Shown in pieces: positions 37,589 to 48,996 of a stretch of 64,000 bases of DNA. The translations under genes and the position numbers were made by a program. Below the pieces are notes generated by a model, which did not search any database, was not told the DNA's origin, and worked only from the letters and a program-made list of their open reading frames with translations. The number at the start of each line of letters is the position of its first letter. Position 1 is the first letter of the stretch. Source of the DNA: Byssothecium circinans (lineage: Eukaryota; Ascomycota; Dothideomycetes; Pleosporales; Massarinaceae); contig ML977011.1 of assembly GCA_010015675.1 (NCBI GenBank), forward strand, positions 153,237 through 217,236, read 5' to 3'.

Positions 37589-39163
37589 AGTGAGTGTGAT
37601 TATGCTAGTAGAAATGGTGGCGGCTGATTTGCGGAGAAGATGTGCATAGTGAATGTATCGAGCGGAAGTATGCAGGCATGCGAGATGCCAGATGCGAGGA
37701 CATTGCTAAGGAGCACTGCACCACTTACCAGTCTGCGCCCGAATCTGGCCGCGACGATGAGTTGGCGGCATTGCCTGCGGCAGCTGAAGCAAAAGAAGTA
37801 GGGGCCATGGTGCAGCGGAAAGACGCTCACGAGCAGAGCCGTCAAGGATGGATCGAGATGTGTAGGTGCGAATGCAGATGCAGATGCGGCGAACGGCTGG
37901 GGTGCAGGTGCGACCGGACTCGTACAGCAGCTGGAAGCGGGCGTGAATGAGTGGATGAGAGCAAGACAGCTATTATGATACACGTGAGGGCGTTGTACAG
38001 TCGAATCGGAGCGGTGATGTCGAGATGGCGACGAGAGGGAAGCTTTGAAGGTTTGCACCCAGAAGAATCACGGCCCACAAGCGAATCATCACGTAAGTAT
38101 TTTCTGGGCCAACCAGCGCCAACCTCGTCATTTCCTAGCGCCGCAGCGAGGGCGCGCCTCTCACGCGACTGCAGTTGCATTTCCGCCCGCTCGTGCCGCG
38201 ATGTCGACCGGATCACGATGTCACCATATCCAGCGTAGAGGTTGAGGCTGCTCTTTCCTCGCTATTCCACTCGCCCCTTCCCCGCTGGTGTACGACGCGA
38301 GCCGCACTTGCCTTCCCCCCTGAGGCGGCAGGCGGAAACCTGCACCGCATGAAGGCTCCTTCCCTCGGACGGGTCCACAAACAGCTTTTCGTCTGATTAG
38401 AGGAGCTGCGTTGCTTGCTCCTTCCTCTCAACACTGCCGTCTGCCATAGCCCATCCTGCTTTCTTTATTAATCAGCGACGCCCTTTTCCTCACTCTGCAT
38501 CACGCTCTCCCCTCTCCAGTCTCCACATGCTCCGTCCACTTTCAACGCGCTCCCAGCATTTGAACAGCTCCTTCAACTGACGGCTGCTCGCTGGTTCAAC
38601 CCCTCTCCTGATGTTTGCCCCGTCATCAAGTTTGCTAGCCGGTCCACGGTCCACCGCAGGGGCAGGTCCAACTGCTCTTGATGACCGTGCCGTGTCCCTC
38701 AAACGGTATTCCTCTCTCCTCACTAGATGTATAGCAAGATTCGCGAGTCTACAACTCAGCCGCATTGCAACACGCCGCGAGGGCGACGAAAAGAACGGCT
38801 CATGTATAAGTAGAGGGGCAGAGCGTCAATGCCTAGTCTAGCTGGCGTCTGCAACGCGTGTAACGCAACATTGAACACTCGTACATAGCCAGCCAAGTAT
38901 TTGTGTCTTTGCCTACGCTATTGTTTGCTACCAACAGCGCTACCTCATTTTCCACTCAGTCTCTCAAAACACAGTCAGTTGACATTGCCACCCGCGCCAT
39001 TCTCAGCCCTCCCAAGCTCCCACTCACAACTAGACGTTTCCCACTTTCTTTTGCGTCTTCTTCAAACCGCTTCTAAGCCTTTTCATCAAAGCGAAACTTC
39101 TCCAAAACATTCCTCGGCCCGCACTTCAGGGTGCGCCGAGATTTCTTTCCAGTAAGACGTGTG
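37589..39163. other. 1.6-kb divergent intergenic region
   Basis: The region separates the divergent GYF gene and the Gly/Tyr/Arg-rich gene. It includes short direct repeats of ATGCAGATGCAGATGCGGC type near 37870-37890. The ORFs here (e.g. 37600-38058, 38213-38434) have no domain. No gene is supported. Confidence 0.5.
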
Positions 39164-39868
39164 ATGATGAATGAGATGTCACTTTATCATGGTTACGGCA
39201 ACGGTCAAGGGTTTGGGAAGAATTGGAGGGCGAAGAATTTGCGCAATTTTGCAAGGCTACGTCCAGCGTTTGGTGGTCGCCCGGCAAGAGGTTTCCATGC
39301 GATGGGAATGGGTATGGGCGGCATGGGAGCAGCTTATGGCAACCTGTACAGTCCGCAATCCCGTTACGGCAGATACTCTGGCTCTTCCCGCATGTTCGGC
39401 CGGCCAGGTCTTCACGGTTACGCCCCACAATACGGACGAGCCGGGCTGGCTTCTGTGGGGTACGCCTCTCGTTCGCGTTATTCCGATCGCTATCCCTATG
39501 CGAGGGGTGTTTACGGGAACCGTAGCTATGGCAGATCGACGTCGGACTCCTATGCTTCCCGGCGTCGAGGTTATCCTCCAGCACGCCGTTACGAGTCTTA
39601 CCAATACGACGACTTTTCCGATGAAGACGAAGACGACTACGGCCAGTGCTATAGCGACAGTGACGATGATTATCGCAGACCCGGATGCCGGAGGAACCGA
39701 TCTTACTACACGGACTACGACGATGACGATGAAGATGATGAGGACGAATACGGTGATGATGATTATGACTTTGAGGATGAGGACGATGATTTCTACGAGC
39801 CACGGCACCGGTCTAGGTCGAATTATCAAAACGGGTATGGGTATGGATATAGGGGGCGAGACTACTAG
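39164..39868 (+). CDS. Gly/Tyr/Arg-rich protein with acidic tail, function unknown
   Basis: This single open frame gives 234 residues from the ATG at 39164 (MMNEMSLYHGYGNGQGFGKN). The frame is open upstream to a GTG at 39131, but ATG is preferred. The first half is rich in Gly, Tyr, Arg, Met and Ser (MGMGMGGMGAAYGNLYS, SRYGRYSGSSRMFGRPG). The second half alternates Asp/Glu runs with Tyr and Arg (DDFSDEDEDDYG, DDDDEDDEDEYGDDDYDFED) and ends NGYGYGYRGRDY. There is no signal peptide, no membrane span and no known fold. Such Arg/Tyr/Gly-rich plus acidic sequence is typical of proteins that condense or bind RNA; that is inference from composition. Open length and the coherent codon-level composition make it likely to be a gene, not proven. 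Confidence 0.6.
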   Translation: MMNEMSLYHGYGNGQGFGKNWRAKNLRNFARLRPAFGGRPARGFHAMGMGMGGMGAAYGNLYSPQSRYGRYSGSSRMFGRPGLHGYAPQYGRAGLASVGYASRSRYSDRYPYARGVYGNRSYGRSTSDSYASRRRGYPPARRYESYQYDDFSDEDEDDYGQCYSDSDDDYRRPGCRRNRSYYTDYDDDDEDDEDEYGDDDYDFEDEDDDFYEPRHRSRSNYQNGYGYGYRGRDY

Positions 39869-42079
39869 CATTATGCCTTCGAGTGTGAAATAACCCAGGT
39901 ATGGCCCCTTTATAGTGATTGAAGTTCCTACGCGGTGGAGATCGACCACTGACTAGATACCAGATAGTGAGTCCTTGTCCCTTTTGACTTCGAATTTGTC
40001 TTTTTTCTTTCCTAGCATGTTCATTGATGGAACTTTGGACACAATTCTCCTTGACCCCCGACATTGATGGCCCTCTGGCGCTTGGTAACATTTCAAAAGT
40101 CTCATATTTAGTTTCATATAACACAATGCAACTTTTTCGGCCATCTCACTCGCCTGCTTTCGCCCAGAAAGGAAAACGATAATTTCTGCCCACAAAGCCA
40201 GGCTGAACACATCAAACATCCTAGTCCACTCTTTTCCCGGTACGTTACTCAATCTAATGCCGAGCCACACCCAACGAAACATCTACCAATACACTCCCTC
40301 CCGACAAGATACCTACACGCCTAGTCTCTCATCCGCCATGCCAGCCATCCCCTCAATCCCCTGCATCCCAGAACGCAAACCCGAATCACCCACTCCCCTC
40401 CCATCATCTCTACGCCATTGGGTTCATGTTTGCTACGCACCCCCAAAGCTAGAGGTCACAACTGTGCGAAGCGAAAGCCGGCCCGTTTGTCCTCCCAACC
40501 TGTCAATATCTAGCCCGTATACCGTACGACATGTGTATGCTTTGCAAGGCTACCCAACCGGGAGTAGGCCGTTTGGATGTTCTGTTTGCCGGAGTCCTAT
40601 CGGCGAGCAGAAAATTGCTGTCAGTATGCCAGAATCGGGGTCATAAGCACCAGAGGGGGAGCGTGCCTATCACCCGTTTGAACCTTCATCGATTGCTCCC
40701 GATGTTGTTACGATCGGGTGCTGAGAAGTCACACAGAGGGCTGAAATCTGGGATCTGGGGTATGCACGCGGGGCGTTGGGTTGAGGTGTCCAATCGTCAG
40801 ACGCAGAGCAAGCGTATTTCACGTATTAGTGTAGGTTGCGGAGTTGTCCGTGGGCACCGGCGATGGATGACAGCGGCCAGGTACATTACTCGTTCGTAGG
40901 CTAGTTGGTAGTATCCTCGCCTGGTCGGTGGGTACGTACCTCTTCTCGACGGATCGGTTGAAAACGGGAGGAACTTGGGGGAGAGGGATGCTCGTGATGG
41001 GGCGAATTTTGATAGTTCAGGGAGCGAGGTAGGTACTGGAGTGGAGTAGTAAGCACTGGATATGTAGTGCGTTGAACGGCGTGAAGAGTAGTTAAGGCCT
41101 GAAGTTTGTGGTGGCAGGTTGTTGTGCATATGAAGGTGATGTATATCCCCAGCCGCGTTTTGGTGTTTGGAACTTTGCTGTCATTGAAAATCTACTGAAG
41201 AACGGAACTGATCGAAACCGGATCGGGAAAGAGATTGTGAGGAATCGTACTACTTTTCGGGAAAACAAATCACTGTCTCCCAACCGCTCACCTTCAACCT
41301 CCTCCCTTCATCTTTGCTCCTCCCTGCCATTCATCCTCACGCTGAATCTTGACGTCATGTGTATCGTTATCCACTACACATATTCTTGTTCACCAACTCA
41401 CTCCGAATCGCTTCTTCAACCGTGCTATCTGTCTCCCTATCATCGATACCATACACACCCCACCACCACGTCCTCCCCCTCCTGTTACTCTTCGTACCCC
41501 TACCGCGTCCTTAATCTGGCTAGCAACAACCCTTATCGACATACGTGCCCCAGACTGTGGGAAAAGAAGATTTACCCACCACAGTGTGTGAGGTGTATGG
41601 CGAAGAAGACGAAAGTTAGGGGGAAGGGTGGGGAGAAAGGGAAGGGGGTGGATGGGGTGGAAGAGGAGGGGTGTTGGGGGGGAAGGTGAGGGATGATGGA
41701 ACTGGGGGTGTGAAGGGATTGCAGGAGTGGTGTACGAGGAGGGCTGAAGAATGGTGGAATGCCTACTCTGATGAACGACGGAAATAAGTGGGAGAAACCA
41801 GGAAGGGGCATTGTATATTATTGAGGGATTACGACATCTTGAACTCTCTTGCAGTTGGCAAGATCCATCTCGACGAGTGCCGACGGTAGTGAACTTGGTA
41901 TTTACAATAGTAATCGCATTGTTAAGCTATAAGAGCGATTAGTCGCTGAACCATCAACATATCCCATCCCGTCCAATGTCACATATCATAAACTTACATG
42001 AAATCCTTCCATCATTCTACTTCCACCCACTAAGCCATACTCTCCACTCTGCCTCTCTTACCAACCTTAACTAATACCC
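39869..42079. other. 2.2-kb region with only weak ORFs
   Basis: The best open frame is listed at 40257-40646. Others (41108-41689, 40797-41129) start at non-ATG codons or overlap antisense and show no domain. The region 41281-41700 is CT- or GA-rich. The GlcG-like gene ends at 42080 on the minus strand. Confidence 0.4.
40257..40646 (+). CDS. Doubtful hypothetical protein
   Basis: An ATG-started frame of 129 residues, Pro/Ser-rich at the N-terminus (PAIPSIPCIPERKPESPTPL), with five cysteines in the second half including a CSVCRSPIG end. No domain is recognised and no intron is needed. It lies in a gene-poor interval and could be chance; it could also be a small lineage-specific gene. Confidence 0.22.
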   Translation: MPSHTQRNIYQYTPSRQDTYTPSLSSAMPAIPSIPCIPERKPESPTPLPSSLRHWVHVCYAPPKLEVTTVRSESRPVCPPNLSISSPYTVRHVYALQGYPTGSRPFGCSVCRSPIGEQKIAVSMPESGS

Positions 42080-42526
42080 TCACAGCTTCGCCTTCACCTT
42101 AAACCCCTCCTCCACCGCCTGTACCCCCGCCCTCGCAACATCCTCATCCTGACTCGGCAGCCCCGTACTACACCCCACCGCACCCACCACAGCCCCATCC
42201 TTCAAAATCGGCACTCCCCCCGCAATCGTCATAAACCGTCCCCCATTGCTATTCCCAATCCCGTACGCCGGACCCCCGGGCCACACGTTCTCCTTGTATA
42301 TCGATGTAGGTGCGCGGTGTCCAGCGGCCGTGAAAGCCTTGTCGATGGCGATGTTAATCGATGTTATTTTCGCGCCTTCCATGCGCGAGAAGGCGAGTAA
42401 GTGGCACGAAGAATCTACGATGGCGATGTTCATGGGCACGTTGATGGAGTGCGCGCGTGCTTCTGCGGCGGAGAGGGCGGTGCGCGCGCCCGAGAGGGTT
42501 AGGATGGGGATGGATTTCGTGGACAT
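42080..42526 (-). CDS. GlcG/HbpS-family (heme-degrading-domain-like) protein
   Basis: One exon, 148 residues, starting MSTKSIPILTLSGARTALSA. Family marks are AEARAHSINVPMNIAIVDSS, HLLAFSRMEGAKITSINIAI, DKAFTAAGHR, the glycine-rich GGVPILKDGAVVGAVGCSTG, and the closing QDEDVARAGVQAV. The whole chain is one GlcG/HbpS domain (older name DUF336). Members bind heme or small cofactors, or occur beside glycolate and propanediol enzymes in bacteria; in fungi the role is not settled. The length equals a single domain, so the gene looks complete. No neighbour suggests a pathway. Intronless structure and the bacterial-type family make past horizontal transfer possible, but this family is widespread in fungi. 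Confidence 0.9.
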   Translation of the reverse strand: MSTKSIPILTLSGARTALSAAEARAHSINVPMNIAIVDSSCHLLAFSRMEGAKITSINIAIDKAFTAAGHRAPTSIYKENVWPGGPAYGIGNSNGGRFMTIAGGVPILKDGAVVGAVGCSTGLPSQDEDVARAGVQAVEEGFKVKAKL

Positions 42527-44432
42527 GGTTATTTATATGCGCTGTTGGAGGCGCGGTTATGGAGTTGATAGGAGAATTGGAGAGAGGTGTGTGGAAGCGG
42601 GTATTGATGGAGGTGCGGTGATATTGTCATTATCGATATCGGGTGTCGGGTAAAGATGGAGGTTGGTGTTGAGCTTGGCCGAGGCGGGATGTGATGGGAC
42701 GGAAGCATGGCGATGACGTGAGGGGTTCCACTCGGCGATCGTGGGGTTTGCCGGGCCATGTCCGACCGTTGTGACTTTCATGTATCGCGCACACTTCTAC
42801 CTTCCACATCATCCATCTCTTTCCTCTCGAGAACTTTTGCTCGCCAAAGATGGGATGGGATGCTGTCGTGGCTTACCCAGGCCCTACACATACACTTGCT
42901 ACGTCCGAGGAAGCCGCGCGCGGGTCCTTTAGAATCGGCATTCAGAGGACCGCAGTACTTCGTCTGTGTACCTCCTCTACTCCTTCGGAATCAATACAGG
43001 AGGGCCTAAAACATGAGTTCGGCCTACCTTGTTCTTGAAAAGAGTGATTATCGAAACTTCGCAACGACGCACTGTAGACCAGAGTCGTCAATGAGCACTT
43101 GTCTTCACTTTATAACCCGATAAGCACTCGGAGATCAGCCAAACACCACCAATTCATCACAGCTGCTTAGGTGAGACGGGGATCGGAAACCACAATGCAC
43201 GACGCGGATGACCGACGGTTGATCGACAACTATCAGAAGCTTCATCTATCGAAGACTTGAGCAAATGACCGTACCTATGGTAGACTTTAGAACGATTACT
43301 CGATGGAACGAACGGATCAATACCTTCGGCCTGGGACTCCAAGAACGGCAGGGCTTGGGAGAATACGTCTGAACGGACAACTGCGGGCAATCATCAACAC
43401 CATTTTCGTCATCGGTACGGAGTGCGCATTTTGATGACGTTGCTCAGATTATGTTGCTGAGCGCTGATCACAAGGTATTCACCAAAGGTGAGAACGCCGG
43501 CCGACGACAAACTCAGGCAGGTGTCAAGTCGGATAACCTGGCGCAAGCGACTGACGTCCGAAACCCTGCCGACCTGTACGCTTGGTTCGAAGTTTCTGTT
43601 TTTATATTGCGCCACATTTTTGGACGCTGAGTGAGCTCGCTTCTTCTGACATTTGCCCTCTTGTCGAGACGGTTGAGGTACGGATACCATGAGCGCATTG
43701 CTTTAGCTTGGATCCATAATACTTTTAACGACTTTTTTTTTTCCTCTACAAAGGTATGGCTTTTGTCAGTCCATGCGTTCATCGCCCCGCTTTCTCGTAT
43801 ACCAAAAGTCCAATTTAAGCTCAAAATAGAAACGACAGGGCTCGGGTCGAATTCTCAAGCATCAGCAACGGTCCACAAAAAACTTGTGCGTTTTGATTCC
43901 AAACCACCAGTCCTGTTCAACGGCCAATTTCCTCCAAAATTTCATCAAATAATGGGCATCGCCATTATCTCGAATTGTTAGGCACTTCAATTGCGCCTTG
44001 AGCAATGTCCTGTGTCGTCTTTTTGACTTCAAAGTGCTGACAAGCCTATTTCCTATCCTGCTTAGCGCATTTCGTAAATTGTAGAACAATCTCCGCGCAC
44101 CTAGCCTGAAACGAAATAGTAACTCCTTTTCATGCTAGCAACTACTTTTCGGGCTTCGAACTGAGCTATTTACACACAAAGCTGGCCCCCATGCCCTCGA
44201 AATCTTTCTGCACTGCCTCACTCAGGTTCTCTTGCGTATAACTGACCTTTAGCTTGATCTGTAGTCCGATCCCAAGTAGTACGGGGCTTGCTCGCTTCAT
44301 ATAACATGCTAGCGCCAGCTATTAGCCCGCCAGTCTAGTCATTCGTTCTTTGCTCGAAGCAATATCTTTGCTCTTTCCGCTCGTTCTTTTCTTCACCAGT
44401 CACTCTCTCTTTCTACCCAAGCATATCCCATC
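42527..44432. other. 1.9-kb intergenic region, partly AT-rich
   Basis: The region lies between the divergent GlcG-like and GH71 genes. ORFs of 75-116 codons on both strands at 43150-44090 have no recognisable domain and overlap one another. The sequence between 43600 and 44300 is more AT-rich than its surroundings, as in decayed repeat DNA. No gene is supported. Confidence 0.45.
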
Positions 44433-45911
44433 ATGCCTTCCTACACATCATTGCTCGCCCTAGGGCTGCTGGCGGCCGTGTCTCGTGCCGCCCCGCTGGT
44501 TGAGAGGGCCACCAACAAAATGGTGTTTGCTCATTTTATGGTAACAGACACTCACATACCTACTCCTTCACATATCTAATCAATGGTAGATGGGTACACA
44601 AGCGTCTAGGACCTCATCCAAAGACTACGATGCCGACATGAAGCAAGCCAAAGCCGCCGGTATTGATGCCTTTGCGCTCAACATTGGCCTTGACTCCTAC
44701 ACCGACACCCAACTCGGGTACGCGTACAAGTCTGCCAGTGACAATGGCATGAAGGTGTTCATCTCGTTCGATTTCAACTATTATACTACTGGTTCTGAGG
44801 TTGCTATCGCCGAAAAAGTTAAGCAGTATGCCAGCAGTGCTGGTCAGCTGAGGGTCGACAACAAGCCCTTTGTTTCGACGTTCAACGGCAACCAGGAGGC
44901 TGCTAAGACCTTGAATGCTGCGGCACTTAAGAAGGCCGCTGGAGATATTTACCTGGTGCCCAATTTCCAGCCTAAGGGGTCTCTCGATGGTATTGATGGA
45001 GCCTTCAACTGGATGGCTTGGCCAAACAACGGCGCTAACCGTACGTAAACTCCTAGGCACAAAATGCGCCGAATACTTCATGTGGCTCTAAAACTTTAGA
45101 TGCTCCTGTCTTACAGCCAAGACGAAGCACACCGACACCTGTGGATGAGCTTTGCTAACTTTGTACCCCTCACCCAGGTGCCCCCACTGCTGCCGTCAAC
45201 AACACTGTCGAGAACGGCGACACAGATTATAAAAACTGGCTCGGCACCAAGGACTACATGGCGCCTGTTTCGCCCTGGTTCTTCACCGACTTCGATCAGT
45301 ATGACAAGCACTGGGTCTTCCCTGGCGACCTCCTCTGGTTCAACCGCTGGAACAACGTCCTCAACGCCGCTCCCCGTTTTATCGAGATCGTCACCTGGAA
45401 CGACTTCGGCGAGTCCCACAACATTGTTAACCTCCCCGCTGGATCTAGCGTTGACGGTGCCTCTTGGTCCGCCGATCAGCCTCATGAGGGCTGGCTCGAG
45501 ATGGCTCTTCCTTACATCAAGGCTTTCAAGGCCGGTGCTAAGGCTCCCACTATCGAAGAGGAGAAACTCGTCTACTGGTACCGCCCGTCCAAGGTCGCCG
45601 ACTGCGCCAAAGCCATCGAAGGCAAGCAAAGCCTTCAGGACGCCGTCTTTGTTGTTGCCCTCCTCAAGTCTGCTGGAACCGTCACTGTCACCTCTGGCGG
45701 CACAACTAACACGTTCGAAGCCAAGGCTGGAGCTCAAGCCTTCCAGGTCCCCATGGCCTACGGAAAGCAGACCTTCAAGCTCTCGCGCTCTGGCAAGGAA
45801 GTCTTCAGCTCCACCGGAAAGAAAGAGATTGCTGCTTCCAACTGCCCTGTTGCGAAGACGAACTTGAACGCTTTTGTTGGTGTCGCCAAGGGCGCCGCTG
45901 GGTCTGCCTAA
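44433..45911 (+). CDS. Secreted GH71 alpha-1,3-glucanase
   Basis: Exons 44433-44540, 44590-45040 and 45178-45911 give 430 residues. A signal peptide (MPSYTSLLALGLLAAVSRA) precedes the GH71 domain. Family marks are KMVFAHFM, DYDADMKQAKAAGIDAFALN (joined across introns with MGTQASRTSSK), VFISFDFNYY, FVSTFNGN, YLVPNFQP, DGAFNWMAWP, DYMAPVSPWFFTDF, WFNRWN and FIEIVTWNDFGESHNI. Such enzymes cut alpha-1,3-glucan (mutan), the outer wall polysaccharide of many ascomycetes, so roles in own-wall remodelling or attack on other fungi are plausible. The C-terminal 120 residues after the barrel form a beta-rich domain (AGTVTVTSGGTTNTFEAKAG) common in family members. No separate carbohydrate-binding module is seen. 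All three exons join in frame. Confidence 0.94.
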
Positions 45912-47486
45912 AGCTTCCGTCAAATTCTCCTAGTTCGTCATCCTCCATTTAAATATCACCCAAAATAAATATTCTATACTTCTCATCCACCTTCCTTTTG
46001 TTGCCTGTAATTCATTCCTGTCGGATTGATCTATCCGGAGGCGGCAAAAGAAAAAGACAACATTTTCTTCACACAAATATAAAAACGCAATCAAGCCGTC
46101 ATCTCATCACCCCCATCCTACCCCGCCCTCGAAAGAAGGGGGAAAAACCAAAAAAGAATCGACGACACCATCGACCAGAAACCCTATCAGTTAAACAACT
46201 GAGTGTGTTATCTGAACTTTGCCCAACGAAGCGGGGGACTTTCGACTCACCACTACCAAATTTAATTATTTGGAGTTAAGTGGGACTCGAACACTGCACT
46301 GTTTGCTACTATATCCGGCTGGGAGAATTTGTGGTGTCCTCTCCACAGTCGGCCATGCTAGTGTTCTTTGGCTTGTTTTGAATTAAAAATAGTAGCTGTT
46401 ACTAGATATATATACGGTAAGATGAAGGATTAGGATATCCGGATATTTGGGGAGGGGGATGTGGCTGAGATGGAGGAGGGGAAGAGCGTTCACATGGAGG
46501 AGGTATGTGTTTTGAAACTATTGCAGGGAGGGGCATGTAAGGGAAGTTTTGAGTGTGCCTAGGTTGCAGGTACAGGATGGATATGTTAAGACTACTTGTG
46601 TCTAGCGCTCCAGCATCTAGCGTTGTCACCTCTTCTGCTTGTGCACCAGCTTCCGCGGTCCTGATCCTGAGTTCTGCATCAGGCCCCGCCCCTGCGGCTC
46701 TATCATCCGTCCAGCTCCCTGTTTCTTCGAGCAGGCCACAGCTACGACTGCGGGTTTGGGACAGTGTGTGACTGTTACCGCGTCGGAGCAAATTCGTCTA
46801 GCGGACTGCCTTGGTAATAACGAGCACGGGCTGGAAAGGGAGATAGCCCGTCAGTTTGCGATGGTGCGAGGACTTTTTAGAGTATGGGTTTCGTGATGTA
46901 CGATGTTTAGATTGGACTGTGGTGGTGAAGTTACTTATTTCGCTTCTGGAACACTCTTTTCACTGGTGGAATGGAATGTTTTTATATGATAGGTTGTACT
47001 ATACGCGGTTTTGTTGCCTGCATGAATAATGCATCAACTTTGTTCAGACTCTTTCTTTAAGCTTCGCTCTCAGGTGAGACATGATCCTAGTAGGGGAGTT
47101 AAATGTAACAAAGGACCGTGTAGAGACGGACTCCGGCGAGTTACACGTTCAAATACGAGGCTGATCCGGGTTAAGCATCCTGCTTTACCTTTTTTCAAAG
47201 TAGGTAGGTAAGTACGTCAAATGTAGTACAGTGTACGCTTATCATTCCTTTCTATATGCGAACGTCTCACACAGTGAAGGAGATCCGGACTTTGTGATCA
47301 TTTAGCAGTGACGCGGCATTATCTTAGGCCATCGATCCACTCAATACGAGATGGGTCTGATTCGAACTCCGAGAAGAATTATGTCGCAATAATAGACACA
47401 AATTGATAACTATCAAAACAAAACTATATCGTGGTATCGTCCCTCCTCATCATTGCTCTGTCCCTAAGTCAAAATGATATGGCATC
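45912..47486. other. 1.6-kb convergent intergenic region
   Basis: The region lies between the GH71 stop and the stop of the minus-strand Vps13-like gene. A Ser/Ala/Pro-rich plus-strand frame near 46553-46771 has a frame break and no domain; it may be a relic of a wall-protein gene, but support is poor. A stretch at 46262-46285 resembles a tRNA T-arm without a matching acceptor stem. Nothing else is supported. Confidence 0.4.
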
Positions 47487-48996
47487 TCACGTCCCCCTCA
47501 TGATAGCATCACACCACTTCTTCACAATATCCCTCCTCAACTGGTCACTAGCCTGTTCATACTCCGCCTCGCCCAACCTTACCGCCACATCAACCGCAGC
47601 GTCTTTCTTCCCGAAACCCATGCTCTGAAACTCTTTGTACACGCCCGCTGATGAATACCCTACAATACCAATAACACCTACATTCTTGCATCAGTTTCAC
47701 ATCCCCGAATTCCCAAAAGGCGAAGATAAGATACTTACCAGCAGTATTCTTACAAACCAAATTCCCAATTCCCCTCCCCATGCCCTTTCCCAACCCCACG
47801 AGCCCGTCTTTCTGCGCACCCTCCATGGGCTTGACGAAGAAATCTTTCAACCCGTCCGCTATACCGTGCACGAAACCTTTCCGGCTAACCCGCAGCCCAC
47901 TTCGGAAATCGACGACGTTTTCGTACTCGCGCACTTCTTCGCCGTAGAGCTTAGGCATGTTGTGGAAGCCTCGCGTCAGGCCGTGCGAGAATGTCATGGG
48001 CGCTTTCACGCCTGCTCCGACGATTCTCCCGAGGCCTTTGCCTGTGCCGATGGCGACTTGTTTCGCGGCGAGGGAGATAGCGGCTTTGTCTTTAGAGGGG
48101 GTGGAAAGGAGGCTTGCTTTTTCTTGGTCGGCTTCTGAGCTGGCGTCGGGAGTGGGGACGGGTTTGTAGTGTCCTTGCTCGTCGGTATTGGGGTTAGGGT
48201 TGTTGGGTCCTAGCCTAGAAACCGGCGCTTCTTGAGTTTTGGATTGAATAATTTGCGCATACACATTCGAATCACAGTCACTGTGCTGCTTGGCCTCGTA
48301 TTCTTTCATCAGCGGCGCAACTTGTCGTCCCAGTTCAACGGGTCCTTGGACTAGACCGAGTAAGATGTCGCCGACTGTGTCGTACACGCCGAAAGCAACG
48401 GCGGATAGAGGGTCTGTGGGGTCGCGCTTTACGCCGGATGAGCGGGATACACTAGCCTGCTGTTAACGAATTGAATTTCCTTTTGCATTAGGGGATTCAG
48501 AAGAGGTATGGGAAGCTAACAGTTCAAGATCTTTTTGACGCAGCACCCCTTCTCTCATCAAGATGGTGGCGCTCAAGGGACAGAGCGCGAGGCCTTTATT
48601 CTTGACTAGCCATGTCGCGGGACGTTCACGAAGGAGGCTGCACCGTTTCACATGGGCAGTGGCGGCGTTGTTGGTTAGTTCGGTGAAGTAGTCTGGTGGG
48701 AGGTCGGTAGATTGAGATGTGTGGAGAGCGTCGTGATTTGGGCCTGCATATAGTAATTGAATGGTGCCTCGAGAGACGGGATGTGAGTTCAGGCCGTTAT
48801 GGAGAGAAGAGTTATCATTGGCGTTGAATTCTGGATTTTGAGTTCTGGGAGGCTTCTCAGGTTGAGCAGCGTTGACGTCAAGAGAGTGTTCGTCACTAGC
48901 GACGGATTGTGCGTAGGAGGGTGGTGAGGCGTAGAGGTCAAGGTTGCTTTCATTGCCGACGTGAGTTTGGGATACGTGGTCCAGCCCTGTCAACAT
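47487..48996 (-). CDS. Stand-alone Vps13-like module protein, as in fungal sterol glucosyltransferases
   Basis: Exons, minus strand: 48996-48521, 48451-47739 and 47677-47487, giving 459 residues. The N-terminal 150 residues are Ser/Asn/Pro-rich and disordered. The core from about residue 160 has PLSAVAFGVYDTVGDILLGL, then GTGKGLGRIVGAGVKAPMTF, HGLTRGFHNMPKLYGEEVRE and GLVGLGKGMGRGIGNLVCK, ending in VGYSSAGVYKEFQS. These repeated GxGKG and GL.KP turns resemble the C-terminal Vps13/Atg2-type region that many ascomycetes carry after the catalytic domain of UDP-glucose:sterol glucosyltransferases. Here no GT domain is present, so the module stands alone. Lipid or membrane binding is inferred. The first splice (GTTAGC donor, GCTAG acceptor) is the only join found that keeps the frame. 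Confidence 0.75.

Noticed and set aside
46262..46285. GTTCGAGTCC-type B box on the minus strand, resembling a tRNA T-arm.
   Set aside because: No matching acceptor stem, D-arm or A box at the right distance; at most a tRNA-derived scrap.
46553..46771. Ser/Ala/Pro-rich frame resembling a GPI wall protein.
   Set aside because: No signal peptide, a frame break in the middle, and only compositional support.
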